Shown: one piece after another, positions 6,521-13,593 of the stretch
Layout of the letters: the number at the start of each line of letters is the position of its first letter
Numbering within the stretch: the stretch's first letter is position 1
Source: Myxococcales bacterium
GTDB taxonomy: Bacteria > Myxococcota_A > Bradymonadia > Bradymonadales > Bradymonadaceae
Direction of reading: 5' to 3'
NCBI GenBank assembly: GCA_007120915.1
Contig: SKMT01000423.1
Location: 1-20,159 of the forward strand
Length of the DNA stretch: 20,159 bases
Made by a program: the position numbers and the translations under genes
The notes under the pieces: generated by a model
Databases searched by the model: none
The model's input: only the letters and a program-made list of their open reading frames with translations
Told to the model about the DNA's origin: nothing

Positions 6521-7525
6521 TTATCCTTCCGCCTCTTGTTGCTCTTCCAGGTCCTTCGGCGGCCAGTTTTCGAGCTTCGTGCCCAGCTCCAGGTCCAGTT
6601 GCGCAAGGATGTCCTTGATCTCCTTGAGCGACTTGCGACCGAAGTTCTTGGTCTTCAACAGCTCGGCGTCCGTCTTCTGGACCAGATCGCCGACGTATTC
6701 GATCCCGGCGGTCTGCAGGCAGTTGAAGCTTCGCACTGACAGCTCCAGCTCTTCGATCGGCTTGAGCAGATCTTCGTTGAAGTCCGGCTCTTCCTCTTCC
6801 TGCTGCGGGGGAGGCTCCAGCGTCTCATCGAAGTTGATGAAGATCGTCATCTGCTCTTTGAGAATTTTCGCCGCATAGGCGACGGCATCCTCGGGGACCA
6901 CACTGCCGTCGGTCCACACTTCCAGTTCCAGCTTGTCGTAGTCGGTACGCTGGCCCACACGGGCGTGGCTGACCTGGTAGTTGACCTTTCGGATCGGGCT
7001 GAAGAGGCTATCCACCGGGATCATGCCCAGCGGGTCGTCTTCCGACTTGTTCTCTTCGGCGGGCACATAGCCGCGGCCCTGTTCGACGGTCAGCTCCATC
7101 TGAAGGTGGCCGTCTTCGCCGACGGTGGCGATGACGTGGTCCGGGTTGAGCACCTCCACGTTATGCCCGGTGTCGATGTCACCGGCGGTTACCGTCGCCG
7201 GTCCTTCCGCATCGATTTCGACCGTCTCCGTCTCTTCGCTGTGCAGCTTCAGACGCAGCTCTTTGATGTTGAGCACCATGTCGGTGACGTCCTCTTTGAC
7301 CTCCGGGAGGCTGGTGAACTCGTGCACCGCTCCCTCGATCTTAATCTTGGTCACCGCCGCGCCCATGATGGAGCTAAGCAGGATGCGCCGCAGGGAGTTC
7401 CCTACGGTCACCCCGAAGCCCCGCTCCAGAGGCTCACAGGAAAACTCGGCGTAGGTTTCACTTTTGGTTCGCTCGTCGATTTCGACTTCGCGAGGTCGAA
7501 TCAGATCGCGCCAGTTTCGAAACAT
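6521..7525 (-). CDS. rpoA: DNA-directed RNA polymerase alpha subunit
   Basis: This 334-residue protein is the alpha subunit that nucleates RNA polymerase assembly and contacts upstream promoter DNA and activators. The N-terminal domain (about 1-233) has the dimerisation motif GNSLRRILLSS (42-52). A linker rich in Pro and Glu (about 237-252) leads to the C-terminal domain (about 255-315). Residues used by the E. coli protein for UP-element binding are kept at the same numbers: Arg265, Asn268, Cys269, Gly296, Lys298, Ser299 and Glu302. The ATG at 7525 has GGAGG eight bases before it. It follows rpsK directly, whereas rpsD commonly lies between the two. Confidence 0.98.
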   Translation of the reverse strand: MFRNWRDLIRPREVEIDERTKSETYAEFSCEPLERGFGVTVGNSLRRILLSSIMGAAVTKIKIEGAVHEFTSLPEVKEDVTDMVLNIKELRLKLHSEETETVEIDAEGPATVTAGDIDTGHNVEVLNPDHVIATVGEDGHLQMELTVEQGRGYVPAEENKSEDDPLGMIPVDSLFSPIRKVNYQVSHARVGQRTDYDKLELEVWTDGSVVPEDAVAYAAKILKEQMTIFINFDETLEPPPQQEEEEPDFNEDLLKPIEELELSVRSFNCLQTAGIEYVGDLVQKTDAELLKTKNFGRKSLKEIKDILAQLDLELGTKLENWPPKDLEEQQEAEG

Positions 7526-7563
7526 GTTCGATGCCTCCAGAACAACAAGAGTCTAAACGGAAA

Positions 7564-7591
7564 GGCAGGCCATTCATCGTGAAGGCCCGCC
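7564..7591 (-). promoter_or_regulatory. Hairpin in the rpsK-rpoA gap, attenuator-like
   Basis: On the minus strand GGCGGGCC-TTCA pairs with TGAA-GGCCTGCC around a three-base loop, with one bulged base and one G-U pair. The downstream bases TTTCCGTTT form only a broken T-run. It lies 38 bases past the rpsK stop, in the place where rpsD would be expected. It may reduce read-through into rpoA or stabilise the RNA. Confidence 0.45.
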
Positions 7592-7629
7592 CGGATCTCT
7601 GCGGCCGTAGCGCCCGATAACCCCGGGGG

Positions 7630-8019
7630 TTACACCCGGCGGCGTTTCGGGGGACGACAGCCGTTGTGAGGAAGGGGAGATACGTCACGCATCACCGTCA
7701 CTTTCAGCCCCGAGGACTGCAGCGAACGCACCGCTGACTCCCGGCCCGGCCCCGGACCATTGAGCTCGGCTTCCACCGACTTCAGCCCGTATTCGTCCAT
7801 CGCCTTGCGGGCGGCGTCTTCGGCGGCAATTCCCGCCGCGTAAGGCGTCGACTTGCGCGATCCCTTAAAGTTTCGCGCGCCGGCGCTTGACCAGGACAGC
7901 GTATTGCCCTGCTTGTCGGTGATCGTGATGATCGTGTTGTTGAAGGTGGCGTGCACGTGGGCGATGCCCGATTTGACTTTGCGCTTCTTGCGCCTGCCTT
8001 TCTTCTTCTTCTTGGCCAT
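7630..8019 (-). CDS. rpsK: 30S ribosomal protein S11
   Basis: S11 lies on the platform of the small subunit and helps shape the mRNA exit region. The product has 129 residues, the usual length. A lysine-rich start (MAKKKKKGRRKKRKVKSG) is followed by HVHATFNNTIITITD and the typical end SPLPHNGCRPPKRRRV. ATG 8019 is preferred over an upstream start at 8037 because GGGAG lies six bases before it and the homologous start is MAK. It is preceded by rpsM after 91 bases. Confidence 0.98.
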   Translation of the reverse strand: MAKKKKKGRRKKRKVKSGIAHVHATFNNTIITITDKQGNTLSWSSAGARNFKGSRKSTPYAAGIAAEDAARKAMDEYGLKSVEAELNGPGPGRESAVRSLQSSGLKVTVMRDVSPLPHNGCRPPKRRRV

Positions 8020-8034
8020 ACTCTTCTCCCTTGC

Positions 8035-8093
8035 CACACCGACGCATCAAGCCAGCACCATCAGGCGATGACTCTCATAGCAGGTTCGGTGTG
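8035..8093 (-). promoter_or_regulatory. Long-loop inverted repeat before rpsK
   Basis: CACACCGA (8086-8093 on the minus strand) and TCGGTGTG (8035-8042) are exact inverted repeats enclosing 43 bases, within which CATC-GCCT-GATG can form a small inner stem. The outer stem closes just before the rpsK ribosome-binding site (about 8026-8030). It could influence rpsK translation; chance is not excluded. Confidence 0.35.
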
Positions 8094-8110
8094 TTCGTCG
8101 TTTCGTTGAT

Positions 8111-8479
8111 TCAGCGCTTCTTGCGCACCATCGAGCGGCGGGGCCCACGGCGGGTGCGGGCGTTGGTTCGGGTGCGCTGTCCACGCACGGGAAGCCCGCG
8201 GCGGTGGCGAAGCCCCCGATAACAACCCAAATCCTTGAGCCGTTTGATATTCATCTGCACCTCTCGGCGCAGATCACCCTCGACCTTGTAGTCGCTGTCG
8301 ATGACGTCGCGAATCTGACGGATTTGTGCTTCCGTCAGTTCATGGGTTCGCGTCGCCGGATCGACTTCCGCCTTCTCTACGACCTCATCGGCACTGGTTC
8401 GGCCGATGCCGTAGATATAGGTCAGGGCGATGTCGATGCGCTTGTTTCGCGGCAGGTCTACACCAGCTATTCGTGCCAC
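8111..8479 (-). CDS. rpsM: 30S ribosomal protein S13
   Basis: S13 sits on the head of the small subunit and bridges to the large subunit. The 122-residue product starts MARIAGVDLPRNKRIDIALT, carries the helix-hairpin-helix segment YIYGIGRTSADEV and ends in the basic tail GQRTRTNARTRRGPRR, which reaches toward the P-site tRNA. The start codon is GTG, with AGGAG seven bases upstream. It follows rpmJ by 19 bases. Confidence 0.98.
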   Translation of the reverse strand: MARIAGVDLPRNKRIDIALTYIYGIGRTSADEVVEKAEVDPATRTHELTEAQIRQIRDVIDSDYKVEGDLRREVQMNIKRLKDLGCYRGLRHRRGLPVRGQRTRTNARTRRGPRRSMVRKKR

Positions 8480-8498
8480 AACTCTCTCCTGTCGTCAC

Positions 8499-8612
8499 TC
8501 AACCTTGCCGCTGTTTGTGGCGCGGGTTTTCACAGATAACCCGAACCACGCCCTTGCGGCGGATGATTTTGCATTTATCGCAGATCTTTTTGACCGACGG
8601 TCTCACTTTCAT
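8499..8612 (-). CDS. rpmJ: 50S ribosomal protein L36, zinc-binding form
   Basis: This 37-residue gene is easily missed because of its size. The product begins MKVRPSVKKICDKCK and ends ENPRHKQRQG. The zinc ligands Cys11, Cys14, Cys27 and His32 are all present, so it is the zinc-dependent form. AGGAG lies seven bases before the ATG at 8612. L36 is the smallest large-subunit protein and binds 23S rRNA. Its place between infA and rpsM is the classical one. Confidence 0.96.
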   Translation of the reverse strand: MKVRPSVKKICDKCKIIRRKGVVRVICENPRHKQRQG

Positions 8613-8690
8613 TGCTCTCTCCTGGTCGCCTCGAGGCGAAATTGCTGTCGGCGTCCACGGCCACGCACCTTCGCGCGGGTCGGTGGGCCT

Positions 8691-8909
8691 TTACTTCTCT
8701 CGGTACACGATCCGGCCACGCGACAGATCATAGGGTGACAATTCAACCGTCACCTTGTCGCCCGGCAGAATCTTGATGAAGTGCATGCGCATCTTCCCGG
8801 AGATATGGGCCAGAACTTCGTGGCCGTTTTCCAGTTCGACGCGAAACTTCGCGTTGGGAAGCGCTTTGACGACTTCACCTTCTACTTCGATGGCTTCTTC
8901 TTTTGCCAT
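8691..8909 (-). CDS. infA: Translation initiation factor IF-1
   Basis: The product has 72 residues, the length of E. coli IF-1, and is a single OB-fold that occupies the ribosomal A site during initiation. Signatures include MAKEEAIEVEGEVVKALPNA, FRVELENGHEVLAHISGKMR and the end LSRGRIVYREK. The ATG at 8909 is chosen over an in-frame upstream start because the conserved family start is MAKE. Its ribosome-binding site is GAGG at ten bases, with a weaker AGG nearer. A 269-base gap separates it from adk. Confidence 0.97.
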   Translation of the reverse strand: MAKEEAIEVEGEVVKALPNAKFRVELENGHEVLAHISGKMRMHFIKILPGDKVTVELSPYDLSRGRIVYREK

Positions 8910-9179
8910 AAAACCTGTTCCTCGTGGTTGATTCACTCCCTTCTCTTCGCGCGGGCAGCGCACACACTGGTGCCACTGACTCGTCGGCGACAAGGGCTCC
9001 GTTACATACATGTTGATCTAGGTAGCGTCAAGACAGGCCCCCAATGGGGCTTTGGCGATCCTTTTCCAGGCGCCTCTGGTGCTTAAACGCCACCTCCGTG
9101 CTGCACAGTAATCACACGGGCTGCGCCGATCATTCCCGGCGCTGCCTACGGGGCGAATGTCACACCATTTCGCTGTGGT
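8910..9179 (-). other. 270-base adk-infA gap, no gene seen
   Basis: Methionine aminopeptidase (map) often lies near here in other bacteria but is absent. The gap contains a six-base perfect hairpin GCGCCG/CGGCGC (9123-9142), a second GC stem GCCCC/GGGGC (9037-9050) and a possible promoter (9003-9031). Neither hairpin is followed by a T-run. Confidence 0.55.
9003..9031 (-). promoter_or_regulatory. Possible promoter for infA and following genes
   Basis: On the minus strand TTGACG (five of six -35 bases) is followed by 17 bases and TATGTA, a weak -10 (three of six). It lies about 95 bases before the infA ATG in an otherwise empty gap. This would let infA, rpmJ and the alpha operon be expressed apart from adk. 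The -10 box is the weak point. Confidence 0.4.
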
Positions 9180-9824
9180 TCAAGCTCCGATCTGTTCTAC
9201 GATCGCGTCGGCGACCTCATCGGGACTCGCTTCACCGTTCACGTTCTCAAGCACACCACGCTGCTCGTAGAACTCGATCAGCGGTGCCGTCTTCTTGTGA
9301 TACTCCTCGAGCCGTTCTCGGATCGCCTCCGGTCGATCGTCCTCGCGGGTGATCAGTCCTTCGCTGCCACACTTGTCACACACATCGTCTACTGCGGGCG
9401 GATTGGCATCTCGATGGTACACCGCACCGCAGTTGGGACAGGAGAGCCGACCGCCGAGCCGGTTGACCACTTCGTCGTCGGACACGTCGATATTGACCAC
9501 GGCGTCCAGCTCAACGCCCATCTCAGCGAGCGCTTCGGCCTGCGGTCGAGTACGGGGGAAGCCGTCGAGGATAAACCCCGTTTCTGCGTCATCTTCCTGC
9601 AGACGCTCCCGCACGATGCCGATGACCACTTTGTCCGGCACCAGCCTGCCCGCCTCCATGTACTCGGCGGCTTTCTCGCCCAGCTCGGTCCCCTTTCGCC
9701 GCGCCTCGCGCAGCATGTCTCCCGTGGAGACGTGGGGGATCTCCAGCCGATCTGCAAGGCGCTTTGCCTGTGTTCCTTTGCCCGCGCCCGGCGGGCCAAG
9801 CATCATCAATCGAAAGGTCTCCAT
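9180..9824 (-). CDS. adk: Adenylate kinase with zinc-type LID
   Basis: Adenylate kinase interconverts ATP + AMP and two ADP in the cytoplasm. The 214-residue product matches the long bacterial form. It shows the P-loop GPPGAGKGT (10-18), the AMP-binding region around STGDMLR (33-39), DGFPR (87-91) and a LID with four cysteines, Cys129, Cys132, Cys149 and Cys152, which should bind structural zinc. The ATG at 9824 has AGGAG six bases before it; an upstream in-frame start adds 23 residues that overlap the terminator and lack conservation. The gene follows secY, as is common, but after a terminator-like hairpin. Confidence 0.97.
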   Translation of the reverse strand: METFRLMMLGPPGAGKGTQAKRLADRLEIPHVSTGDMLREARRKGTELGEKAAEYMEAGRLVPDKVVIGIVRERLQEDDAETGFILDGFPRTRPQAEALAEMGVELDAVVNIDVSDDEVVNRLGGRLSCPNCGAVYHRDANPPAVDDVCDKCGSEGLITREDDRPEAIRERLEEYHKKTAPLIEFYEQRGVLENVNGEASPDEVADAIVEQIGA

Positions 9825-9850
9825 CACTCTCTCCTGGTAGTAGGTCCACA

Positions 9851-9889
9851 CAGAAAAACCCACCGCATTACTGCGATGGGCCTTTTCTG
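9851..9889 (-). terminator. Intrinsic terminator between secY and adk
   Basis: On the minus strand CCCATCGCA-GTAA-TGCGGTGGG forms a nine-base stem with one G-U pair and runs into TTTTT. Flanking CAGAAAA and TTTTCTG extend the pairing, so it could also act in the other direction. It lies 23 bases past the secY stop and 27 bases before the adk start, so it should at least reduce read-through into adk. A short perfect hairpin GTCACC/GGTGAC (9889-9903) lies just upstream. Confidence 0.75.
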
Positions 9890-9911
9890 TCACCTTCGGT
9901 GACCCGACGCG

Positions 9912-11405
9912 TCAGCGATCGTCGTCGTCGAAGTCCGGGTCACTCGGTTCGAAATCGGTGTCACTCGGCTCGAAGTCGGTCTCACCGCGCCCGGCGATAC
10001 CACCGGGCTGGTCGTCTTCGGGACCGCGCCCGGCGATGCCACCACCGCCTGCGCCGTCATCGGGAGATCTGCCGGCGATCGCGCCGCCACCCTCTTCTCC
10101 ACCGCCCGGCCCAGAGCCGAAGCCCTCGTAATGGCGGGTGATCAGGTGGTTCTCGACGTCATTGAGGGTATCAATTCCCACGATGACAATAATCAGCAGT
10201 CCCGTACCACCGAAGTAAAAGTCGACTCCGAACTCGTCGATCAAAAAGTACGGCAGGATACACACCGCCGCCACGTAGGCCGACGCCGCGGCCGTCAGTC
10301 GCGTCAGTGAGTGGTCGATATACTCCGCGGTCTTCTTGCCGGGTCGAATCCCCGGGATGAACGCGTTCGACTTCTTGAGGTTGTCGGCGATGTCCATCGG
10401 GTTGACCTGCACCGCCGTATAGAAGAAGCAGAAGAAGATCACCGCCAGCGCATAAAAGATGTTGTAGCGCCAGTCGCCGGGCATAAAGATCTGCTGCATC
10501 GCCTGGCCGATGGCGTGATGATCGAAGTAGCTGGCGATCGTTGAGGGCGCCATCATAATCGACATCGCGAAAATCGGCGGGATCACACCGGCCATGTTCA
10601 CCCGCAATGGCAGGTGATGGGTCTGGCCGCCATAGATCTTTCTGCCCACCATCCGCTTGGCGTACTGCAGCGGTATCCTACGCTGGGCCGTCTCCATGAA
10701 GGTCGTAAATGTAATCGCGGCGATGATCACAAAGATCAGCGCTCCGATGGCAAACGTCGACATCGCACCGGTCTGGTACGACGTGTACGTCTGGAACACC
10801 GCCGACGGGAAGAAGGCGATAATCGACGCTGTAATCACGATCGATATACCGTTGCCCACACCCCGTTCGCTGATCTGCTCACCGAGCCACATCACGAAGA
10901 TGGTACCGGCGGTCAGCGTCAGCACCGTCAACAGTCGAAAGCCCCATCCTGGATTCAGCAGCAGACCCATCTCCGGGTTCTGGCTGTGCATATTCTCCAG
11001 GTACATGGAGATACCGAACCCCTGAATGATCCCCAGTAACACCGTACCGTAACGGGTGTACTGGTTGACCTTCTTGCGGCCCGCCTCCCCTTCTTTTTTG
11101 AGCCTCTCGATCGTCGGGACGACCACTGTCAACAACTGCATGATAATTGCAGCCGAGATGTAGGGCATGATGCCCAGAGCGAAGATGCTCATCAGCTCCA
11201 GCGCCCCTCCTGTAAAGAGGTTCACCAGGCCGAGCACCCCGCCACCGCCGTCATCGGCGGCCATCATCTCCGACATCGCCGTCCGATCTACGCCCGGCAC
11301 CGTAATGAAGACACCGATCCGATAGATCGCGAGCAGCGCCAGCGAAAACAAAATTCGCCGACGCAACTCCGGGATCTTAGGAATATTTCGCCACTTTCCT
11401 GCCAC
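9912..11405 (-). CDS. secY: Protein translocase subunit SecY with long repetitive tail
   Basis: SecY is the channel of the Sec translocon in the inner membrane. The protein has the usual run of hydrophobic segments from about residue 17 to 420, with recognisable family stretches such as LGIMPYISAAIIMQLL, GNGISIVI, FIPGIRPGKKTAEY and LLIIVIVGIDTL. The start is taken as GTG 11405, one base after the rplO stop, giving MAGKWRNIPKIPELRRRI; GAGG lies nine bases before it. An upstream frame start inside rplO is less likely. The length is 497 residues against about 440 in E. coli. The surplus is a cytoplasmic tail of about 68 residues (430-497) with three IAGR-containing repeats, two DFEPSD repeats and an Asp-rich end. 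Confidence 0.97.
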   Translation of the reverse strand: MAGKWRNIPKIPELRRRILFSLALLAIYRIGVFITVPGVDRTAMSEMMAADDGGGGVLGLVNLFTGGALELMSIFALGIMPYISAAIIMQLLTVVVPTIERLKKEGEAGRKKVNQYTRYGTVLLGIIQGFGISMYLENMHSQNPEMGLLLNPGWGFRLLTVLTLTAGTIFVMWLGEQISERGVGNGISIVITASIIAFFPSAVFQTYTSYQTGAMSTFAIGALIFVIIAAITFTTFMETAQRRIPLQYAKRMVGRKIYGGQTHHLPLRVNMAGVIPPIFAMSIMMAPSTIASYFDHHAIGQAMQQIFMPGDWRYNIFYALAVIFFCFFYTAVQVNPMDIADNLKKSNAFIPGIRPGKKTAEYIDHSLTRLTAAASAYVAAVCILPYFLIDEFGVDFYFGGTGLLIIVIVGIDTLNDVENHLITRHYEGFGSGPGGGEEGGGAIAGRSPDDGAGGGGIAGRGPEDDQPGGIAGRGETDFEPSDTDFEPSDPDFDDDDR

Positions 11406-11406
11406 G

Positions 11407-11856
11407 TCAAATGACCTCTGCGTTTCCACCGACCTCTTCGATCGCTGCCCGGGCGGACTCACTGAACCGGTTGGCTTTGACCGTCAGTTCGATGGTCAAT
11501 TCGCCGCGGCCCAGAACCTTGATTCCGTCGTTGTTTTTGCGCACCAGTCCTTTTTCGACCAGCGCCTCTTCATCGACGACGTCGCCCGCCTCGAACAGCT
11601 CTTCGAGTTGATCGAGATTTACGATTTCGAAGGTTCGGCGGAAGTTCGCGTTGGAAAAACCGAACTTCGGAAGACGTTTATAGATCGGAGTCTGTCCGCC
11701 CTCAAAGCGAGGATGGCGCCGACCGCCACTGCGTGCGTTCTGGCCTTTGGTGCCCCGACCTGCCGATCCGCCTTTCGTACTCCCGTGGCCACGTCCCACG
11801 CGCTTGCGCGAGCGAGTCGCCCCCTCGGGAGGCTTCAAGTTGCTCAAATCCGTCAT
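11407..11856 (-). CDS. rplO: 50S ribosomal protein L15
   Basis: L15 is a late assembly protein that binds deep in 23S rRNA. The 149-residue product shows the family start MTDLSNLKPPEGATRSRKRV and the glycine-rich basic stretch GRGHGSTKGGSAGRGTKGQN followed by ARSGGRRHPRFEGGQTP. ATG 11856 has GAGG seven bases before it; an upstream in-frame start adds 21 non-conserved residues. rpmD, its usual upstream neighbour, is absent; a structured gap takes its place. Confidence 0.97.
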   Translation of the reverse strand: MTDLSNLKPPEGATRSRKRVGRGHGSTKGGSAGRGTKGQNARSGGRRHPRFEGGQTPIYKRLPKFGFSNANFRRTFEIVNLDQLEELFEAGDVVDEEALVEKGLVRKNNDGIKVLGRGELTIELTVKANRFSESARAAIEEVGGNAEVI

Positions 11857-11874
11857 CGTTCTTCCTCTTGATCT

Positions 11875-11942
11875 GTGGCGGATCGTCGACGCTGGCGTCG
11901 GTTGGTTGTCTGAAACCAATCCAACTTCAGCGTCGGTGCCAC
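11875..11942 (-). promoter_or_regulatory. Nested three-stem structure in the rpsE-rplO gap
   Basis: Three nested inverted repeats fit one RNA fold on the minus strand: GTGGC with GCCAC (11938-11942 and 11875-11879), GACGCTG with CAGCGTC (11928-11934 and 11888-11894), and TTGGTT with AACCAA (11914-11919 and 11902-11907) around a six-base loop. The structure ends about 18 bases before the rplO start codon. No T-run follows, so it is not a terminator. It may be a cis-acting control element. Confidence 0.45.
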
Positions 11943-11991
11943 GTTCCTAACGTCGATGTGCGCCCACTTATTCGCGGGCGGCAAAATTCAC

Positions 11992-12570
11992 TTATGCCGA
12001 GGCTTCGTTTTCCTCGGTCTTCTCGGCGTCGTCACCGGCGTCTTCGCCCTGTGATTCGCCTTCGTCTTGCTCTTCTTCCTCGGGAATCTCCTGGCCCAGC
12101 CGCCGACGGTACTCGTCGGGGTCGTTGAGCTGGCGCAGCGCGGTCATCGTTGCGTGGACCACGTTGTGCGGGTTGTTCGAACCCAGGCTCTTGGTGAGGA
12201 TATTCTGAATCCCCGCCAGCTCCAGGATGTAACGCACCGCACCTCCGGCGATCACACCGGTACCACGGCCGGCGGGCTTCAGAAGCACCCGCCCGGCGTT
12301 AAATACGCCCAGAGACTCGTGGGGGATGGTCCCGTCGATAATCGGAATCTCGACCATCGACTTGCGCGCCTGGTCATTGGCCTTGCGGATCGCCTCCGGG
12401 ACCTCGTTGGCCTTGCCGTGGCCCACTCCAATGGAGCCGTTGCCGTCTCCGACGGCCACGATCGCTCCGAAGCTGAACCGGCGTCCACCCTTCACCACCT
12501 TCGAGACCCGGTTGATATCGATGACCTGATCGTTCAGGTCGTCCGATCTTCTTCTTCGTCGTCTAGCCAC
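11992..12570 (-). CDS. rpsE: 30S ribosomal protein S5 with acidic tail
   Basis: S5 acts in decoding fidelity and mRNA unwinding on the small subunit. Core features are VIDINRVSKVVKGGRRFSF, the glycine-rich loop VAVGDGNGSIGVGHGKANEV and GRGTGVIAGGAVRYILELAG. The start codon is GTG at 12570, preceded by GGGAGG and a nearer AAGGA. The product has 192 residues against about 166 in E. coli. The excess is a C-terminal tail of about 34 residues made almost only of Glu, Asp, Gln, Gly and Ala. It follows rplR by 16 bases. Confidence 0.98.
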   Translation of the reverse strand: MARRRRRRSDDLNDQVIDINRVSKVVKGGRRFSFGAIVAVGDGNGSIGVGHGKANEVPEAIRKANDQARKSMVEIPIIDGTIPHESLGVFNAGRVLLKPAGRGTGVIAGGAVRYILELAGIQNILTKSLGSNNPHNVVHATMTALRQLNDPDEYRRRLGQEIPEEEEQDEGESQGEDAGDDAEKTEENEASA

Positions 12571-12586
12571 TTCCTTGCCTCCCTAA

Positions 12587-12955
12587 TCAGAACTGGAGAC
12601 CCGCCTCGCGGGCTCCCTCTGCCACTGCCGCGATGCGACCGTGGTATTGAAATCCATTGCGATCGAAGACCACCTTCTCGATGCCCTGATCCAGGGCTCG
12701 TTCGGCGAGCAGCTTGCCCACTTCTCGGGCCTGCTCGGTCTTTTCGAGTTCGGCGAACTCCTCGCGCTTCTCACTGTCGTTCGACGCCGCCGCCGCCAGC
12801 GTATGCCCCTTCAGATCGTCGATCAACTGGGCATACACCTCGCTGTTGGACCGATACACGGTCAGACGCGGGCGCACCGGGGTGCCGAAAATCTTTTTCC
12901 GGATCCGGCGTTTGCGCCGATGGCGCTTACTGTCTCTCTGACTCTTGTTAAGCAT
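12587..12955 (-). CDS. rplR: 50S ribosomal protein L18
   Basis: L18 binds 5S rRNA with L5 in the central protuberance. The 122-residue product has the basic start MLNKSQRDSKRHRRKRRIRK, the segment GTPVRPRLTVYRSNSEVYAQ and the end FDRNGFQYHGRIAAVAEGAR. GAGGT lies six bases before the ATG. Relative to many homologues it has an extra charged segment around DSEKREEFAELEKTEQAREV. It lies between rplF and rpsE as expected. Confidence 0.97.
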   Translation of the reverse strand: MLNKSQRDSKRHRRKRRIRKKIFGTPVRPRLTVYRSNSEVYAQLIDDLKGHTLAAAASNDSEKREEFAELEKTEQAREVGKLLAERALDQGIEKVVFDRNGFQYHGRIAAVAEGAREAGLQF

Positions 12956-13000
12956 CGTTGTACCTCATCGAAAACCATTGCTTCCATCGAGCTTCGGCGA

Positions 13001-13540
13001 TCACGCTCCGGTCTTACCAGCTTTGCGCCGGATGCGCTCGTCGCGGTAACGAATCCCTTTGCCCTTGTAGGGCTCCGGGGCTCGCAGCGCCCGTATCTTC
13101 GAGGCGACCTGCCCGAGCAGCTCGTTGTCGGCGCTGGTCAGCTTCAGCGTCGTCTCCCGCTCGATCTCGCAGTCCACCTCATCGGGCAGCTCGAACATGA
13201 TCGGGTGGCTGTAGCCCAGGTCGAAGCGGATGAAATTGTCCGCCCGCTCTTCGGCCCGGTATCCCACGCCGTTGATCTCCAACACTTTTTCGTAGCCCTC
13301 TTTGGCGCCGCGAACCATGTTGGAGACCAGACTTCGCACCAGCCCGTGGTGACCTCTCGCCTCCCGGGTGTCGTCGATGCGCTCGACGACCACGTCTTCG
13401 TCGCTGACGTTCAGCTCAACGTAGTCGCTGAACTGACGCTCCAGCTCGCCGGCCGGACCACTGACACGCAGGGTCTGACCGTCGACGCTCACCTCGACGT
13501 CGTCCGGTATTTCGATGGGACGGTTGCCTATACGACTCAT
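13001..13540 (-). CDS. rplF: 50S ribosomal protein L6
   Basis: L6 lies near the factor-binding site of the large subunit and has two similar domains. The 179-residue product starts MSRIGNRPIEIPDDVEV and ends with PEPYKGKGIRYRDERIRRKA, both family signatures. ATG 13540 is preferred over an in-frame start at 13609, which would overlap rpsH, because GGAG stands six bases before the ATG and MSRIG is the conserved start. It follows rpsH by 53 bases. Confidence 0.98.
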   Translation of the reverse strand: MSRIGNRPIEIPDDVEVSVDGQTLRVSGPAGELERQFSDYVELNVSDEDVVVERIDDTREARGHHGLVRSLVSNMVRGAKEGYEKVLEINGVGYRAEERADNFIRFDLGYSHPIMFELPDEVDCEIERETTLKLTSADNELLGQVASKIRALRAPEPYKGKGIRYRDERIRRKAGKTGA

Positions 13541-13593
13541 GTCTCTCTCCCGAATCTCATGGCGCATCTCGCCGGAGCGAAACGCGCTCTCAA

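Noticed and set aside
8626..8639. Palindrome TCGCCTCGAGGCGA in the infA-rpmJ gap as an operator
   Set aside because: It has no loop for a hairpin and lies inside an operon between tightly linked genes; it may be chance in GC-rich DNA.
9028..9093. A 21-codon minus-strand frame starting GTG after GGAG in the adk-infA gap
   Set aside because: The start overlaps the ribosome-binding-like bases, the frame is very short and it overlaps the possible promoter; no family match.
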